DNA of 8,732 bases, from positions 1 to 8,732 of the forward strand of contig JAOZRI010000082.1 in NCBI GenBank assembly GCA_029940235.1, given 5' to 3'. Origin of the DNA: Desulfobacula sp. Its GTDB lineage: Bacteria; Desulfobacterota; Desulfobacteria; Desulfobacterales; Desulfobacteraceae. Below, piece by piece: positions 5,954 through 8,732 of this stretch (its first letter is position 1; each line of letters begins with the position of its first letter). The notes beneath the pieces were generated by a model that had not been told where the DNA came from, did not search any database, and was given only the letters and a program-made list of their open reading frames with translations. The position numbers were made by a program, and so were the translations under genes.

Positions 5954-6135
5954 ATGAAGAAAAATTTGATTCTATCTAAATATGAAAAGACATTATACAT
6001 GAATCTATAAAAATTGCAATGAAATTAAAATTCAATGGGCATAGTGTTGAATAATTTTTTAATCTCCCAGCAAAAATAGTCAGGTCAGATCCCAAAAAAA
6101 ATTTAAGAAAATGGGCTATTGATTTTGCTTCATAA
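5954..6135 (+). pseudogene. Probable decayed small gene
   Basis: The ATG at 5954 opens MKKNLILSKYEK, then the frame stops at 6008. A different frame, joined near 5987, continues with coherent protein-like sequence: DIIHESIKIAMKLKFNGHSV, a TAA at 6052, then FFNLPAKIVRSDPKKNLRKW up to a TAA at 6133. One frameshift and one stop would therefore restore about 59 residues. The N-terminus faintly resembles small CopG-like antitoxins, from memory only. It lies in a 737-base stretch without an intact gene of normal size. No ribosome site is close to the ATG. It could be chance. Confidence 0.3.
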
Positions 6136-6391
6136 AATCTAATGGTGATATTTCATGATATAACTAAATATAATCACAAATGTCCGAGAGATACTTGTTA
6201 TAGCATTTTATATATATGATTTATACCATGCCAAATATTTCAAATTTATTGTTATATTAATTGGTTATGTTGAGCAATTACATTTTGATCCTGGTGGCAT
6301 GAAATTTGTTAATAATATTTGTATTGTTGAAGTGTTAATGCGAAATATTTTTTTAATAATAATATTATAAAACATAATTTAGGTACATGCT
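6136..6391. other. AT-rich intergenic region, nothing assignable
   Basis: Very AT-rich sequence before the large exported-protein gene. No ORF with a ribosome site, no tRNA and no GC-rich hairpin is seen. TATAAA at 6366-6371 could be a -10 box, but no -35 partner is at the right distance. Confidence 0.5.
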
Positions 6392-8494
6392 ATGTGTAAA
6401 TATTGTTTGAGGCTGATTTTAGTAATACATATTTGTTTGTTTGCTTCTTTTTCCTTTGCTGCAGTGCTTCACTGGAGCCCTGTTGAGTCATCTGATGAGT
6501 GTATCATTGCAGGCTATGAAGTAAATTATGGGACTATTTCCGGAGAATATACCCAGGTAGTTGATGTGGGTAATGTTACCTTATGTGATTTGGATCTTTT
6601 GTCTCTTGTCCCTACTCAGACGTATTATTTCGCAGTCAATGCATATTCAACAACCGGTCAGGACGGACCGGTATCTATACCTGTTTCTTACAGGAATAGC
6701 CCGAATATTGTAGAATTTCCAGTAATTGATTATGCTGGCAACACCATTGATATTACTTTTAATGAAGATAATATGCTGGGAGCTGATATCAAGGGTAATT
6801 ACGAGCTCAGTCCCACAAGTTTGTTTGATACACCGGCAATTGTTCGGACGGATAAGACATACAGACTCTTTATGAATTATATTCCCGAGTATACAATCAT
6901 CACCATGACACTCAGTAATATCACAGACAGTCAAGGTAATGCCCTGATTTCTAATTCAATCATTTTAAATGATAATGACAGCGACGGCATGGCAGATGAC
7001 TGGGAAGCCCTTTACGGGATTAGTACAGCTTTTTTAGATGCTGATAATGATGGCCTGGAAAACAGATTGGAGTATACACTGAGTACCAGTCCCATAGATG
7101 ATGACAGCGACAACGATGGTATGGATGATGGATGGGAAGTTGATAACGGCTTGAACCCTGTTTTGGATGATGCAGATGGGGATATAGATGGAGATGGCAT
7201 CAGTAATCTGGAAGAGTATTTTGAGGGAACAGGTGTTTCAAACAGCGGGCCTGAAAAACCAATGCTTTATCTGCCGGCAGATTCTTCCACTGAAGTTGCC
7301 TTAGCCCCGCAATTTAGGACAACCGCCTATATTGATAACGAAAATGATGCCCATGCCAAAACCCAGTGGCAGGTCAGCACAGAACCCACATTTACTGTTC
7401 CGGAAAGTATTCTGCTTGAAGTAGAGTCCTATGATGCACTAACTGTTTTAACTGTTCCGGAATTTGTACTTGATCCTGATCAAACCTATTACTGGCGGGT
7501 TCGGTTTTTTGATTTCCTGGGTGGCAGGTCTCTCTGGTCTGATCCTTTTTCTTTTACAACTCTGACGATTAATCCTGAAGATCCAGATGGAAATGGGGTT
7601 CCTGATATTCAACAGGTGACAGACGGAACAATTGATCTTGACAATGACGGATATTTTGATGTCTCATCCAGTACCTATAAAATGGTTAGCACCAATGGCA
7701 TATCATTTGGCCTTGAGGCATCCAATAATGTTACATCGGTTGATTTTTTAAAATCCATTGATCCTGATGATATTTTAGATACTGTTGGCAAACCCTCTGA
7801 TTTGGATTTTGGTTTAATTCAGTTCAAGATAAGTGTTGCCAATATCGGTGATACCGCTCAGGTGAAAATTTATTTTTCCCAACCTGTTGGAACAACCTGG
7901 TACAAATATGATCTAATCAATGGGTGGACAGACTATTCAAGAGATTATCCTGCCAATGTTGAGTTCAGTTCAGATGGGCAGTCTGTCCTGCTTCGTTTAG
8001 TTGACGGTGGTGCTGGAGACAGTGACGGTGTTGCAAATGGCATTATTATTGATCCTTCCGGCCCGGGTGCTGTTGCATCAGTTCTTTCAGCTTCCAGTTC
8101 AGGTGGCGGGAGCGGTGGTGGTGGCGGAGGTTGTTTTATTGCCACGGCAGCATTTGGATCTTATATGGAAAAACATGTTATGATTTTAAGAAATTTCAGG
8201 GATGAGTTCCTCTTCAAATCTAAATGGGGAACCGCATTTGTAATGGCTTATTACCGGTATTCTCCGCCAATAGCAGATGTCATTGCCAGGCATGGTATAT
8301 TGAGAGGAATTGTAAGGATCGGATTGATACCGTTGATCGTTTTCGGGTATATTGTCGTATATATGTCACCTTTCCAGCAGGCTGTGATATCTCTTTTGTT
8401 CACAGGTCTAACAATGTTTGCTGTTGTTACTATCCGCTCATCAATTTCTCACTGCAGGGAATTATGGCTGAATTTGAGTATAGAACACCTATAA
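6392..8494 (+). CDS. Exported multidomain protein: Fn3, TSP3-like repeats, choice-of-anchor U, CFI-box C-terminus
   Basis: A 700-aa protein. Residues 1-23 form a signal peptide (likely cut at SFA/A). An Fn3-like domain (about 24-105) is followed by an Ig-like region (106-190). An Asp-rich calcium-binding stretch (about 194-280) carries repeats such as DNDSDGMADDWE and DDSDNDGMDDGWE, like thrombospondin type 3 repeats. A second Fn3-like domain (about 287-392) contains YYWRVRFFD. Residues about 458-559, with FGLIQFKI, TTWYKYD, LRLVDGGAGDSDG and IDPSGPG, match the 'choice-of-anchor U' domain from memory. A glycine linker leads to CFIATAAFGS (C581), the CFI-box C-terminal domain, with YYRYSPPIAD and two hydrophobic helices (about 643-657 and 663-680). 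It is probably held at the cell surface through this C-terminus (inferred). The ribosome site is weak (AGGT 7 bases upstream). Binding partner unknown; adhesion or matrix function is only a guess. Confidence 0.85.
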   Translation: MCKYCLRLILVIHICLFASFSFAAVLHWSPVESSDECIIAGYEVNYGTISGEYTQVVDVGNVTLCDLDLLSLVPTQTYYFAVNAYSTTGQDGPVSIPVSYRNSPNIVEFPVIDYAGNTIDITFNEDNMLGADIKGNYELSPTSLFDTPAIVRTDKTYRLFMNYIPEYTIITMTLSNITDSQGNALISNSIILNDNDSDGMADDWEALYGISTAFLDADNDGLENRLEYTLSTSPIDDDSDNDGMDDGWEVDNGLNPVLDDADGDIDGDGISNLEEYFEGTGVSNSGPEKPMLYLPADSSTEVALAPQFRTTAYIDNENDAHAKTQWQVSTEPTFTVPESILLEVESYDALTVLTVPEFVLDPDQTYYWRVRFFDFLGGRSLWSDPFSFTTLTINPEDPDGNGVPDIQQVTDGTIDLDNDGYFDVSSSTYKMVSTNGISFGLEASNNVTSVDFLKSIDPDDILDTVGKPSDLDFGLIQFKISVANIGDTAQVKIYFSQPVGTTWYKYDLINGWTDYSRDYPANVEFSSDGQSVLLRLVDGGAGDSDGVANGIIIDPSGPGAVASVLSASSSGGGSGGGGGGCFIATAAFGSYMEKHVMILRNFRDEFLFKSKWGTAFVMAYYRYSPPIADVIARHGILRGIVRIGLIPLIVFGYIVVYMSPFQQAVISLLFTGLTMFAVVTIRSSISHCRELWLNLSIEHL

Positions 8495-8530
8495 TTTCTT
8501 AATGAAAATCACTGAAAGCCTTGATATTAC

Positions 8531-8618
8531 TGGTACCGGAGGCGAGACTTGAACTCGCAAGGGCATAAAACCCGGAGGATTTTGAATCCTCTGCGTCTAC
8601 CAATTCCGCCACTCCGGC
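8531..8618 (-). tRNA. tRNA-Leu (anticodon CAA)
   Basis: A complete class II tRNA on the minus strand. The acceptor stem GCCGGAG (8618-8612) pairs with CTCCGGT, with a G-U wobble at the first pair. The anticodon stem GAGGA/TCCTC encloses the 7-base loop TTCAAAA, with anticodon CAA at 8584-8582, which reads UUG. A long variable arm (CGGGTTTTATGCCCTTG) is typical of tRNA-Leu. The T arm contains GTTCAAGTC. Discriminator A is followed by an encoded CCA (8533-8531). Length is 85 bases without CCA. Confidence 0.96.
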
Positions 8619-8623
8619 ATGAA

Positions 8624-8645
8624 TTTACTTTTTATTTAAAGTAAA
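8624..8645. repeat. Perfect 8-bp inverted repeat between promoter and tRNA-Leu
   Basis: TTTACTTT (8624-8631) and AAAGTAAA (8638-8645) form perfect arms around a 6-base AT loop. The dyad sits immediately downstream of the -10 box and ends 5 bases before the mature tRNA. A 9-bp direct repeat ATGAATTTA (8619-8627 and 8647-8655) flanks it. It could be a 5'-leader hairpin for RNase processing or a protein site; function unknown. Confidence 0.5.
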
Positions 8646-8649
8646 GATG

Positions 8650-8678
8650 AATTTAAGGGAAAAGTTAAAATTTGTCAA
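8650..8678 (-). promoter_or_regulatory. Promoter of tRNA-Leu
   Basis: On the minus strand a perfect -35 TTGACA (8678-8673) is followed after exactly 17 bases by TAAATT (8655-8650), a 4-of-6 match to the -10 box. Transcription would start about 25 bases before the mature tRNA end. Confidence 0.65.
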
Positions 8679-8683
8679 GGATT

Positions 8684-8732
8684 TCATTTTAAGATTTCAT
8701 TGATTTTTGCCGTTGAAATTGCTCCTTCCCTG
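8684..8732 (-). CDS. C-terminal end of an unidentified protein (partial, runs off the window)
   Basis: The last 15 codons read REGAISTAKINEILK and end in TGA (8686-8684), just upstream of the tRNA promoter on the same strand. The sequence looks like a normal protein C-terminus, while the other two frames contain a stop or look random. The fragment is too short to name a family. Confidence 0.35.
   Translation of the reverse strand, partial: REGAISTAKINEILK

Overview
The window looks like chromosomal DNA from an AT-rich sulfate-reducing or related anaerobe of the Desulfobacterota (old Deltaproteobacteria), possibly Desulfobacteraceae. That is an inference from gene content: a rubredoxin, a rubrerythrin-like di-iron domain, an in-frame UGA that reads as selenocysteine, a small DRR-repeat protein, and a large exported protein with 'choice-of-anchor U' and CFI-box C-terminal domains. 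No rRNA, CRISPR array or insertion sequence is visible.

Positions 1-2220 hold a compact minus-strand operon. In transcription order it encodes a 59-aa rubredoxin, a rhodanese plus rubrerythrin-like fusion, and an FAD/NAD(P)H oxidoreductase of the type otherwise found fused to the N-terminus of selenophosphate synthetase (SelD). The rhodanese active-site cysteine codon is replaced by TGA, and a good bacterial SECIS-like hairpin follows it. I read this as a 276-aa selenoprotein that routine gene callers would split into two pieces (1173..1748 and 1782..2003). The divergent plus-strand gene at 2492-3622 is an exported MsrA-MsrB methionine sulfoxide reductase. The shared intergenic region carries a perfect 8-bp inverted repeat centred on a Fur/PerR-like box. 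Together these suggest an oxidative-stress and sulfur/selenium redox island: the FAD protein could pass electrons from NAD(P)H to rubredoxin and on to the di-iron domain, the seleno-rhodanese could handle sulfane sulfur or selenium, and MsrAB would repair oxidised methionine outside the cytoplasm.

Positions 3623-4406 hold a frameshifted small minus-strand gene and a 50-aa DRR-repeat protein. Positions 4407-5654 (minus) encode a RhlE-type DEAD-box RNA helicase whose leader has a hairpin, a palindrome and a possible 30-aa upstream ORF. Positions 5655-6391 are AT-rich and mostly non-coding, with a probable decayed gene. Positions 6392-8494 encode a 700-aa secreted or surface-anchored multidomain protein. 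A tRNA-Leu(CAA) with its own promoter follows on the minus strand, and the window ends in the last 15 codons of another minus-strand gene.
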